Assembly: GCF_023074185.1 (NCBI RefSeq)
Contig: NZ_JADPKY010000132.1
Span: 186,001-250,000, forward strand
Source of the DNA: Bradyrhizobium sp. 132
GTDB taxonomy: Bacteria; Pseudomonadota; Alphaproteobacteria; Rhizobiales; Xanthobacteraceae
DNA: 64,000 nucleotides
Reading direction: 5' to 3'
Shown here: one piece after another, positions 36,198 through 43,736 of the stretch
Layout: each line of letters starts with the position of its first letter
Numbering within the stretch: position 1 is the first letter of the stretch
Program-made: the position numbers and the translations under genes
Notes under the pieces: generated by a model
Told to the model about the DNA's origin: nothing
The model's database searches: none
Seen by the model: the letters and a program-made list of their open reading frames with translations, nothing else

Positions 36198-37301
36198 TCA
36201 GGCCGCCGGCGTCGGGCCCTGCTGCATGCGGTGGAAGCGCAGCACCTGCTGCGCGGTCGAGCCGCGCAGGGCTTCGTAAGCGTCGCGCAGCGTCAGCATG
36301 TCGGTCTGCGAGCCGCCTGAGAGCTTCTCGCGCAGGGCGATGATCGCGCGCACGCTCGACCATTGCATGGCCGCGACCTTGGCGAGGATCATCACGCCCT
36401 CGGTCCGGCTTTCGATCATCATGGTCTCGGCGGTCTCGACCGCGACGCCCGCAAGCGCCGCGAGCCCCGCATTGGTCTCGTCGAACTTGCCTTGCTCTGC
36501 GAAGGCGGCGACCTGGAATTCGGTGAGGCGGCCGTCCTCGTGCAGCGACTTCACCAGCGCGCGCGCCATTTCGGTCTGTCGGGTCATGGCGGCGGCGCGG
36601 ACCCGCTGGGCTGCTTCCTGGACCACGCTGGAGACTTCGTCTGCGAGATCCGGATGCGCGGCTTCCAGCTTCCTGCGCACGCTCAAGGAGGCCTTCGCGA
36701 TCAGCTTCAGATAGTGATGGCGCGGCAAATCGGGCCGCAAGCCGATGCAGGTGGCGAGATCATCGTCGCGTTCGGCGCGCGTGACGAGGTCGGTGAAACT
36801 TCCCTCGGAGAGCTGCGCGCCGGGATTGCTGACGGTCGATTGCACCACGCCCTCGTCGCCGCGGGTCACCAGCACGTCGGTCAGTGCTTCCGACAGCACC
36901 CGCCGCAGCGAGATCGCCTTGAGATGTGCCTGCCCTCTGGTGCGCGCGATCTCGATCAGGGTCGCTTCGTCCAGTCGTTCCGATTTCGACAGCACGGGGC
37001 CGGAGACCTCGATCACCTCGTCGAGCGCGAGCGTGCGGATGATCTTCGGCGGCGCAGTCGCGATCGGTGCGAGGCGGTCGGCGAGCAGCGCCCTGGCAGA
37101 CGTCTCGATCTGCTCGATCAGGCATTGGAATATGTCGTCGAACACGCGGACGCGGTCGTCTGAATAGTCCACCGCATTGCCGATGAAGAGATCAGTGACG
37201 CGGCGCAGCGTCTCGACCCGGCGCGCAACGGTGCCGTGCGAGAGCGCAGCTTGCAGTTCCTCGAGCAAATTCTCGGATGATTTTGGGGATTTCGATCTCA
37301 T
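36198..37301 (-). CDS. DUF2336 domain protein
   Basis: A 367-residue helical, soluble protein without signal or membrane segments. Most of it matches the DUF2336 family of alphaproteobacteria: VRVFDDIFQCLIEQIE, LAPIATAPPKIIRTLALDEVIEV (about 76-98), and repeated HEAT-like helices in the second half. The domain has no proven function and often lies near sensory or cyclic-di-GMP genes. Here it is followed in the upstream direction by a diguanylate cyclase on the same strand, 63 bp apart. Confidence 0.85.
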   Translation of the reverse strand: MRSKSPKSSENLLEELQAALSHGTVARRVETLRRVTDLFIGNAVDYSDDRVRVFDDIFQCLIEQIETSARALLADRLAPIATAPPKIIRTLALDEVIEVSGPVLSKSERLDEATLIEIARTRGQAHLKAISLRRVLSEALTDVLVTRGDEGVVQSTVSNPGAQLSEGSFTDLVTRAERDDDLATCIGLRPDLPRHHYLKLIAKASLSVRRKLEAAHPDLADEVSSVVQEAAQRVRAAAMTRQTEMARALVKSLHEDGRLTEFQVAAFAEQGKFDETNAGLAALAGVAVETAETMMIESRTEGVMILAKVAAMQWSSVRAIIALREKLSGGSQTDMLTLRDAYEALRGSTAQQVLRFHRMQQGPTPAA

Positions 37302-37364
37302 TGCCCTGTCCTGGAGCGTTCGGCCCGGCGATTGCTTCTGTCGCGCCGGGAAAAAATGGATTGG

Positions 37365-38522
37365 TCAGCTCGTTGCGATGCGGTTGCGCCCTTGTGCCTT
37401 GGCGGAATAGAGCGCGCTGTCGGCGCGCACGAGAAACGTGTCGGCAGTATCAAAGTCGCGGAGCGTCACGACGCCCGCGGAAATGGTCACGCGCATGCCC
37501 AGGGAGAATGCGCTCCAGTCCAGATCTGCGACGATGCCGCGCAGCCGATCGAGCATGCGCGCCGCCGCCGCGCCATCCGTTCCCGGCAGCAGCAGCAGAA
37601 ATTCCTCGCCGCCGTATCGGCCGAAGCAGTCGGCCGGGCGGATATTGGCGAAAATGGTGATCGCGAAGGTGCGCAGCACCTCGTCGCCGACGGGATGGCC
37701 GTGGGCGTCGTTGATGCGCTTGAACCAGTCGAGATCAATCAGTGCGATCGCGCAAGGGGTCGACGTCTGCCGCGATTTTTCGATCTCGGCGTCGAGAAGC
37801 CGCATGATGCAGCGGCGGTTGTAGGAGCCGGTGAGCTCGTCGAGCTCGGCCAGTTCCTCGATACGCTGATAGGCGGCCTTCAGCTCGATGCTGCGCCGGT
37901 ACAGGATCTTGCGGAGCGTGGCGCCGAACAGGCCGAGGAAGGCGCACTGGCCGATCACCAGCACGAAGCAGAGCATCGAGGCGGTCCGCTGGAGCCGCGT
38001 AGCAACGGGCATGCCGATCGGCAGATCGGAAGCGAGGAAGACGGCGGCGAGGCCGGCGGTCGCGATTGCCCAGGTCAGCATCGCCTGGGCCGAGGTCATG
38101 CGCAGCGTGCCGAAGGCGAAAATCAGGAACAGCACGCTGAGGAAGGCGACGCCAATGATCGGCACCGACAGCAGGAACACGAATTGCAGCGCCATATGCG
38201 CCGAGATCTGGAACACGGTGAGATAGTGGTCGGTTTGCCTGTCGCCCACGCCCGCCTCCGACATCACGACGAAGATGCCGATGATCGAGAGACCTCCGAC
38301 CCAGAACAGCGATGGAACGTTCATCGCAACAGCGCCGTCGTAGCCGTAGAGCAGCAGGACGAAGGCGCCGAGCGAGTAGCTGGCGACTTGGCCGATATAC
38401 ATCTGGCGGCGCTGCCGCGCCCGGCGCGCCCGCACCTGGGGCGCAGCTGCATCGGGCACGAGGACGAGATCCGCGACCTCAGCGGCATTCCTCTCGGGAA
38501 AGGACGTCGCGGCCGTGCTCAT
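37365..38522 (-). CDS. Membrane diguanylate cyclase
   Basis: A 385-residue protein with six membrane helices (about 42-62, 70-88, 108-125, 126-142, 147-165 and 182-204), a short linker helix and a C-terminal GGDEF domain (about 225-385). The active site reads GGEEF (304-308), a functional variant. The inhibitory I-site RPAD (295-298) lies exactly five residues before it, so feedback inhibition by cyclic-di-GMP is expected. The substrate-binding DLDWFKRIND motif is intact. The membrane part is not a recognised sensor. It is transcribed leftward toward the DUF2336 gene. Confidence 0.92.
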   Translation of the reverse strand: MSTAATSFPERNAAEVADLVLVPDAAAPQVRARRARQRRQMYIGQVASYSLGAFVLLLYGYDGAVAMNVPSLFWVGGLSIIGIFVVMSEAGVGDRQTDHYLTVFQISAHMALQFVFLLSVPIIGVAFLSVLFLIFAFGTLRMTSAQAMLTWAIATAGLAAVFLASDLPIGMPVATRLQRTASMLCFVLVIGQCAFLGLFGATLRKILYRRSIELKAAYQRIEELAELDELTGSYNRRCIMRLLDAEIEKSRQTSTPCAIALIDLDWFKRINDAHGHPVGDEVLRTFAITIFANIRPADCFGRYGGEEFLLLLPGTDGAAAARMLDRLRGIVADLDWSAFSLGMRVTISAGVVTLRDFDTADTFLVRADSALYSAKAQGRNRIATS

Positions 38523-38958
38523 GGTCCCGCCAATGGTAGTTGTCAGCTCAAAAATCTACATGGCAAGCCTTTAGGTTTGGTATCCTCCGAAACCGAATCC
38601 GCACTGTCCAGCGCGGGAGCGGAGGACGGTCGCGACCGGCCGAGGATTTGTCGTCGGTTAGGGATCGTGTGCGATGCGGTCGAGCCAAAGCATGGCTTCG
38701 GAAGACATACGTCGTGCAAGGCTGCTATGGTTCCATGCATGTCGGGCTGTCTAAATTGGGACGGCATTGCGCAGGAAAGTGCTTCATTACTATGTTACCG
38801 TTATTGAGCGAGGCGGCCAGCCGCGTGTGGCAAAAGGAAATTTCGCGTATGTGGGGTAGATCACACAGCGCCCCGTATGACTGCGGTAGACTGAAGAATT
38901 TCGCTCCTCCCGTCGAACCGTCTGCCGCATCGACCCGACCAACCTTGCGAGACGGCCA
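38523..38958. other. 436-bp intergenic region, no gene seen
   Basis: It lies between the divergent diguanylate cyclase and ECF sigma genes. Open frames here have no plausible start or composition. The only marked structure is a short palindrome, CGGTCGCGACCG, near 38627. Promoters of both genes must lie here, but I cannot name convincing elements. Confidence 0.5.
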
Positions 38959-39528
38959 TTGAGCGTGACACAGGCGGCTTCGGACGAGGTCCTGATCGCC
39001 AGGATCGCTCAAGGCGACCGGCTCGCCATGCAGGTGCTGTACGGGCGGCACCATGTCAGGGTGTATCGTTTCGGCCTCCGGCTTGTCCGGGACGAGCAGG
39101 CGGCGGAAGACCTCATCAGTGAGGTGTTTCTCGACGTCTGGCGTCAAGCCGGCAAGTTCGAGGGCCGATCCGCCGTTTCCACGTGGCTGCTGGCAATCAC
39201 CCGATTCAAGGCCCTGTCTGCGCTCCGGCGCAGAAAGGATTTTGAGTTGGACGACGACGCCGCGAACGCGATCGAGGACACGTCCGACAATCCGGAAACG
39301 GTGGTGCAGAAGAAGGATACCAGTGAAGCGTTGCGGGAGTGTCTGACGGGCCTCTCGCCGGACCATCGGGAAATCGTCGATCTCGTCTACTACCACGAGA
39401 AGTCCGTGGAAGAGGTGGCCGAAATCGTTGGCATCCCGGAGAACACTGTGAAGACGCGCTTGTTCTATGCGCGCAAGAAATTGGCCGAACTGCTGAAGGC
39501 AGCCGGCATTGAGCGAGGCTGGCCATGA
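38959..39528 (+). CDS. ECF sigma factor with non-zinc anti-sigma partner
   Basis: A 189-residue ECF sigma factor. Region 2 covers about 20-90 (DRLAMQVLYGRHHVRVYRFG, EDLISEVFLDVWRQAG, STWLLAITRFKALSALRRR). Region 4 covers about 125-180 (LSPDHREIVDLVYYHEKS and VEEVAEIVGIPENTVKTRLF). The start codon is TTG at 38959 (MSVTQAASD) or GTG at 38965; no upstream ATG fits. Its stop overlaps the anti-sigma ATG (ATGA). The sigma, anti-sigma and subtilase genes form a compact rightward operon. Confidence 0.9.
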   Translation: MSVTQAASDEVLIARIAQGDRLAMQVLYGRHHVRVYRFGLRLVRDEQAAEDLISEVFLDVWRQAGKFEGRSAVSTWLLAITRFKALSALRRRKDFELDDDAANAIEDTSDNPETVVQKKDTSEALRECLTGLSPDHREIVDLVYYHEKSVEEVAEIVGIPENTVKTRLFYARKKLAELLKAAGIERGWP

Positions 39529-40220
39529 TGGCATTGAGCAAGAAGATGCTGGAGCGAGAACCCAGTGAGATCGAGATGCTGCTGCCGTGGCACGCCGCCG
39601 GCACGCTGAACGCGCGCGACGCCCGCCGCGTCGAGGAAGCGCTTGCGAGCGATCCCGACCTCGCCAGGCAATATGCGGCGATCCGCGGCGAGTACGAAGA
39701 GACCATTCATCTGAATGAGAGCCTGGGTGCTCCGTCGGCGCGCGCGATGCAGAAGCTGTTCGCCGCCATCGACGCCGAGCCGGCGCGGGCCGCCGGTTCG
39801 CTGCCGCTGTCGGCGCGCATCGCCACCTTCTTTGCGAGCCTGTCGCCGCGTACGCTGGCCTGGTCGGCGAGCCTCGGCGCCATGGCGCTGGTGCTGCAAG
39901 CCGGAATCATCGGCGCCGTGCTGACGAAGAACCAGACTGCGACCTTCCAGACTGCTTCGCTCTCGACCAGCGCGCCGATCACGCGCGAACTCGGTGCGAC
40001 TGCCGCGCCGTCGCGCGCGCTGGTGCGCTTCACACCCGAGGCGCGCGTCGCCGACATCACGACATTGCTCGACAGCTACCAGGCTTCGATCATCGGTGAT
40101 GCCAAGGGCGGCATGTTCCGTCTCCAGTTCGACAAGGCGATGAGCCAGGACGAACTCACCTCGCTGCTCGGCAAGATGCAGCGCGAGAAGTTCGTCAATT
40201 TGGCCGTCGCGGCGCCCTAG
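39525..40220 (+). CDS. Single-pass anti-sigma factor with prodomain-like periplasmic end
   Basis: A 231-residue protein. The N-terminal cytoplasmic domain (EIEMLLPWHAAGTLNARDARRVEEAL, about 16-41) is an anti-sigma domain without the zinc Cys/His residues. One membrane helix lies at about 112-133. The periplasmic C-terminus (about 163-231, ALVRFTPEARVADITTLLDSY, then GGMFRLQF) has the strand-helix-strand pattern of a small ferredoxin-like fold, as in peptidase inhibitor I9/subtilase prodomains. The next gene encodes a subtilase. A link, with the protease binding or cutting the anti-sigma factor, is inference. Confidence 0.82.
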   Translation: MMALSKKMLEREPSEIEMLLPWHAAGTLNARDARRVEEALASDPDLARQYAAIRGEYEETIHLNESLGAPSARAMQKLFAAIDAEPARAAGSLPLSARIATFFASLSPRTLAWSASLGAMALVLQAGIIGAVLTKNQTATFQTASLSTSAPITRELGATAAPSRALVRFTPEARVADITTLLDSYQASIIGDAKGGMFRLQFDKAMSQDELTSLLGKMQREKFVNLAVAAP

Positions 40221-40236
40221 ACGCGCCGCTGAACCG

Positions 40237-41943
40237 ATGATGCGCAAGTCCGAGAGCAGGTTACGCGCCGGGGCCTACGCTTCGTCGGTCGGAGCTACGC
40301 TGCTGCTCGCCGCCTGTCTCGGGGTCGAGGTTGCGCAGGCGCAGGCGATCATGCGCACGCCGACGATCAGCGTCCCCTCGCGCATGCCGACCATTTCTCC
40401 CAGCATCGCCGCGCGCGTCGATCCGGGTGTTGCCGCCAGAGCGGTGGTCGTCGGCCGCGGCCCCGGCCCGATTGTGACATCGAGGATTTCGGCGCGGATG
40501 GTACCGACGCCGGTGCTGCCTTATGCGCGCTACTCCCCGAACCTCTATCCCGCCTGTACCGCGCCCTATCGCGACGCCAGCGGCGAATGCCTGGCGCAGC
40601 CGAGCGCAGGCGGCGACGGCGCGGGCAAATCGGGCAAGAAGACTGCCAGCAAGGGGCGCGGCAACAACACGCCGGCTGCCGTGGACTTGCGCACCTTCGC
40701 CGACCAATTCGTCGCCGAGATCGATGGGGCGCTGTCGTTGGCCGAGGCCGACGAGCTCGCGCGCCGCCATGGCCTGACACGCGTGTCCTCCGAGAATTTT
40801 CCGCTGATCGGGGCAACCTTCGGACTGTTCCGCATCACCGACCGCCGCGCTTACGAGACCGTGCGGCGCGAATTCGCCGCCGACGGCAGCGTGCGCTCGG
40901 TCCAGCCGAACTTCCGCTACGTACTCCAGGACCAGAAATCGTCGGTGCCGAGCGAGGGAGATCCCGCGCAATATGCGCTGGCCAAGCTCCGCCTGCCGCA
41001 GGCACATGCGCTGGCGCATGGCGCCAACGTGACTGTTGCCGTAATCGATTCCGGCATCGACGCCCAACATCCGGAACTTGCCAATTCCATTGCCGAAAAT
41101 TTCGACGCGCTCGGCAGCGCCGAGGCCCCGCATGTTCACGGCACCGGCGTTGCCGGCGCCATCGTGGCGCATGCCAAGCTGATGGGCAGCGCGCCCGAGG
41201 CGCGCATCATCGCCATCCGCGCCTTCGGCGGCACCACCGGCGGGGCCGAGAGCTCGTCCTACATCATCCTTCGCTCGCTGAACTATGCCGCCGAGCACGG
41301 CGCGCAGATCGTCAACATGAGCTTTGCCGGTCCCAAAGACGCGGTGATCGAGCGGGCCATCGCGGCGACCGCCGCGCGTGGCCTGGTGCTGATCGCGGCC
41401 GCCGGCAATGCCGGCGCGAAGTCGCCGCCGCTCTATCCGGCCGCCAATCCCAACGTGATCGCGGTCAGCGCAACCGACCAGCAGGACCGGCTGTTCACCG
41501 CCTCCAACCGTGGCAATTACATCGCGGTCGCGGCACCCGGCGTCGACATCTTCCTGCCGGCGCCTGGCGGCAAATACCAGATGACGTCGGGCACCTCGTT
41601 CTCGGCCGCCTATGTCTCCGGCGTCGCGGCGCTGCTGCTCGAGCGCAACTACGCCTTGAAGCCCGAAGCGCTGCGCATGACGCTGGCGAAGACAGCGCGC
41701 GACCTCGGTGCACCGGGGCGCGACGATCTTTTCGGCGACGGCGAGACCGATGCGTTTGCCGCGGTCATGACCGTTCCCGCCAACGGCGCGACGCCGGTTG
41801 CGGCTGCGTCCGGTACAACAAAACGTGAAGATATCGAGAAGCGTCGCGACGAGCCTGGCCTCCGCGCAATAGAGCAACCCTCGTTGTCGAGCACCGGCGA
41901 TAAAGCCACGGTTTCTCAGGCGGATAGGCCGGCGACGCGATAG
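40237..41943 (+). CDS. S8 family serine peptidase (subtilase), probable lipoprotein
   Basis: A 568-residue secreted subtilase. The signal peptide ends in a lipobox LAAC (C27), with Leu at +2, consistent with outer membrane anchoring. A Pro-rich linker and a prodomain-like region (about 150-230) precede the catalytic domain. The triad is complete: D271 (VAVIDSGID), H301 (HVHGTGVAG) and S454 (SGTSFSAAY), with oxyanion N391 (AAGNAG). The C-terminal about 70 residues are polar and unstructured. It lies 16 nt after the anti-sigma gene in the same operon. Possible roles are envelope protein turnover or control of the sigma pathway. Confidence 0.9.
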   Translation: MMRKSESRLRAGAYASSVGATLLLAACLGVEVAQAQAIMRTPTISVPSRMPTISPSIAARVDPGVAARAVVVGRGPGPIVTSRISARMVPTPVLPYARYSPNLYPACTAPYRDASGECLAQPSAGGDGAGKSGKKTASKGRGNNTPAAVDLRTFADQFVAEIDGALSLAEADELARRHGLTRVSSENFPLIGATFGLFRITDRRAYETVRREFAADGSVRSVQPNFRYVLQDQKSSVPSEGDPAQYALAKLRLPQAHALAHGANVTVAVIDSGIDAQHPELANSIAENFDALGSAEAPHVHGTGVAGAIVAHAKLMGSAPEARIIAIRAFGGTTGGAESSSYIILRSLNYAAEHGAQIVNMSFAGPKDAVIERAIAATAARGLVLIAAAGNAGAKSPPLYPAANPNVIAVSATDQQDRLFTASNRGNYIAVAAPGVDIFLPAPGGKYQMTSGTSFSAAYVSGVAALLLERNYALKPEALRMTLAKTARDLGAPGRDDLFGDGETDAFAAVMTVPANGATPVAAASGTTKREDIEKRRDEPGLRAIEQPSLSSTGDKATVSQADRPATR

Positions 41944-42025
41944 CGGCTGCGACAACTTTGCGCGCGGTGCGAAGGTCGAAAAATCAAACGCCGCATTGAA
42001 CGTTCGGCCCGCTGCCACGACCAAA

Positions 42026-42141
42026 TTATGTGGGAGCGGTCATCCCTCCCCATAAGTCATATTAGGCGCGAGCGCCCATCCACCCAAGCGCCCATATGGC
42101 TCGACCCGTCCGGTTGTCCCCCCGGACGGGTCTTTTCTTTT
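42026..42141 (+). ncRNA. Candidate small RNA with three hairpins
   Basis: Three consecutive hairpins occur in 116 nt. Stem 1 is TTATGTGGGAG (42026-42036) with CTCCCCATAA (42046-42055). Stem 2 is GGCGC/GCGCC (42065-42076). The third is an intrinsic terminator at 42104-42131 followed by CTTTTCTTTT. A C/U-rich CATCCCTCCCC stretch in the first hairpin could pair with ribosome binding sites, as in several rhizobial sRNAs. It may instead be the 3' UTR of the subtilase operon. No family was recognised and no firm promoter seen. Confidence 0.35.
42104..42141 (+). terminator. Intrinsic terminator
   Basis: ACCCGTCCGG (42104-42113) and CCGGACGGGT (42122-42131) form a perfect 10-bp stem with an 8-nt loop, followed directly by CTTTTCTTTT. 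It ends the sigma/anti-sigma/subtilase transcript, the candidate sRNA, or both. Confidence 0.85.
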
Positions 42142-42411
42142 GGGGCATCCGATTTCTTGAAGCCCTGCGCGAGACCAGCTTCTGGTTGAGAGATCGCGAC
42201 TCGGTCATCGGCATCGCACCGCAGGCGCGCCATGCTTGTGCGAAGCTTGACTCCAAAACCCCTTGAATCTCCGCACGACTACGGAGTTTGACGACGAAAA
42301 GGCTGTCGTTGCTGGACAAGTCGGAATCTTTCCACAAAATATTCATGTCGCGTCTAAATTGATTCGTCTGCGTTGCGTCGCGTCCGTATTTTTCTCCTGA
42401 CGGGCTGGGTT

Positions 42412-43101
42412 ATGACACATCGCCAAGAGGCTGTTCGCGACGTGGCTATTGGCCGCGACATTGCGGCACGCTGGTGCACTCTCGCCGAGCAGCGGCTGGT
42501 GCATCTCTCCGAAATGTTCGAGACCGGGCGCTGGCGCCGCTATCACTCCGAGATCGCATTTCTCGAAAACATCCAGGAGGCCAAGCGCGCCGTTCAGACC
42601 TGGCGCGCGCTTGCCACCGGCGCTGATGTCGCCACGGCGGCCGCCAGCGTGTCGCCCGCATTCGGCTGGTCGCCCGCGACGATGCCCCGCATGCTCCCGC
42701 GCGAGCTACAGGCGCAGGTCATGCAGCCGAAGGCCGTGCACATCGCTCCCGAGACCGCCGTGCCGGTAGGGCTCGATCCGACACCGGACGTTCTCGCCGA
42801 AATCACCGAAGCCCCGATCGTGCCGCTTGCCGCGCTTGCCGCGCTTGCCGCGCCTGCAGCGATGGCACCGCTCAAACTGCCCGCTGCCATGGCGCCGCCT
42901 ACCGCGCCCGTCGCGATGACAGGACCCAAGATACCGGCCGCGATGGCAGCGCCCAGGGCGCCTGCTGCGATGGCGGCGCTTCTGCCGCAGTTCTCTCCGC
43001 CCGCCACCGAAATTGTCGCAGCCCCCGAGCGCCTCGTTGAGTTCACCTTCAGCCTCGACGGCCTGGAGGCGAAGTATCCGCTGCTGCGGAACGCGTTCTA
43101 A
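42412..43101 (+). CDS. TIGR03809-like protein with Ala/Pro repeat tail
   Basis: A 229-residue protein if started at ATG 42412 (MTHRQEAVRDVA); an upstream start at 42373 adds 13 hydrophobic residues. The N-terminal 65 residues (RWCTLAEQRLVHLSEMFETG, RWRRYHSEIAFLENIQEAKR) form a conserved helical domain that I associate, from memory, with family TIGR03809. A tandem region follows (about 140-205): LAALAALAAPAAM, then PAAMAPP, PVAMTGP, PAAMAAP and PAAMAAL, spaced about 10 residues apart. In DNA, a GCGCTTGCC-type 9-mer repeats three times near 42830. It ends with a conserved-looking EFTFSLDGLEAKYPLLR. Function unknown. Confidence 0.7.
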   Translation: MTHRQEAVRDVAIGRDIAARWCTLAEQRLVHLSEMFETGRWRRYHSEIAFLENIQEAKRAVQTWRALATGADVATAAASVSPAFGWSPATMPRMLPRELQAQVMQPKAVHIAPETAVPVGLDPTPDVLAEITEAPIVPLAALAALAAPAAMAPLKLPAAMAPPTAPVAMTGPKIPAAMAAPRAPAAMAALLPQFSPPATEIVAAPERLVEFTFSLDGLEAKYPLLRNAF

Positions 43102-43133
43102 GGCGAACGTTCAAGAGTGCCGCCGCAATGTCT

Positions 43134-43216
43134 CCCGTCATCCTGAGGCGCGAGGCATGGGACGCAACGCGGCCCATGGAGAGCCTCGAAGGATGCACGG
43201 CCCGTCTGCCGACCGC
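43134..43216 (+). repeat. 83-bp repeat, copy A
   Basis: This copy matches copy B (43650-43732) at 80 of 83 positions in direct orientation. Its first 60 bp match the inverted copy C (43541-43600) at 45 of 60 positions. It begins CCCGTCATCCTGAGG and contains AGCCTCGAAGGATG. It lies immediately past the 3' end of the GIY-YIG gene. Confidence 0.85.
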
Positions 43217-43224
43217 ATCGACGC

Positions 43225-43533
43225 TTACGTCGGGGGCCTAGGCGCTCCCGCGCGCCGTCGCGCAAGCTGGCTCACCGATCTCCAATCCGATCGAATAAGC
43301 GCTTCCTTCTTGGCGCGGCTCCATCCTTTGAGCTGCCGCTCAGCGGCAATCCCGTCAGTGATCCGATCGAAATACTCCGACCACACCAGGACGACAGGTC
43401 GTCTCGAGTAGGTGTACCCCTGATAGGCGCCGGCATTGTGCCCGTCGACGCGCCTCGATAGGTCGTCGCCGGTGGCGCTGCCAATGTAGAACGAGCCATC
43501 CGCACATCGCAGCATGTAGACATAGATGCCCAC
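43225..43533 (-). CDS. GIY-YIG nuclease family protein inside inverted repeats
   Basis: A 102-residue single-domain GIY-YIG protein. The motif appears as GIYVYMLRCADGSFYIGSA at the N-terminus, with the catalytic Arg region DDLSRRVDGHN and the later Glu in GIAAERQLKGWSRAKKEAL. The start is GTG 43533, because AAGGAGG (43539-43545) precedes it by 5 nt; upstream in-frame codons are repeat sequence. Repeat A lies at its 3' end and inverted repeat C at its 5' end, and the Shine-Dalgarno itself overlaps the tip of repeat C. Such YhbQ-like proteins cut or bind branched DNA, but the role here is unknown. The bracketed layout suggests spread with, or on, the repeat. Confidence 0.85.
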   Translation of the reverse strand: MGIYVYMLRCADGSFYIGSATGDDLSRRVDGHNAGAYQGYTYSRRPVVLVWSEYFDRITDGIAAERQLKGWSRAKKEALIRSDWRSVSQLARRRAGAPRPPT

Positions 43534-43540
43534 AACGTCC

Positions 43541-43600
43541 TCCTTCGAGGCTCCCCGCGCGGCGCTTCGCACCGCACGGCTCACACCTCAGGATGACGGC
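43541..43600 (-). repeat. Inverted diverged repeat, copy C
   Basis: Read on the minus strand, this 60-bp segment aligns without gaps to the first 60 bp of copy A, with 45 matches; both ends (GTCATCCTGAGG and AGCCTCGAAGGA) are conserved. With copy A it brackets the GIY-YIG gene as an inverted pair. Confidence 0.75.
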
Positions 43601-43649
43601 CGCGTGTTTGTTGTCAACATTGCATCAAGACCCAGCGCTCCGTTTTTAC

Positions 43650-43732
43650 CCCGTCATCCTGAGGCGCGAGGCATGGGACGCAACGCGGCCCATGGAAAGC
43701 CTCGAAGGATGCGCGGCCCGTCTGCCGATCGC
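43650..43732 (+). repeat. 83-bp repeat, copy B
   Basis: A near-identical direct copy of repeat A, with three differences in 83 bp. It abuts the stop codon of the TIGR03808 gene at 43737. Two recent copies 516 bp apart suggest duplication or movement. Confidence 0.85.
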
Positions 43733-43736
43733 GCGC

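Noticed and set aside
42062..42346. A 94-codon minus-strand frame
   Set aside because: Its end runs through a strong plus-strand terminator, and it shows no family features or ribosome binding site.
43134..43732. A CRISPR array at the 43-kb repeats
   Set aside because: Only two direct copies 516 bp apart, with a gene between and no regular spacers.
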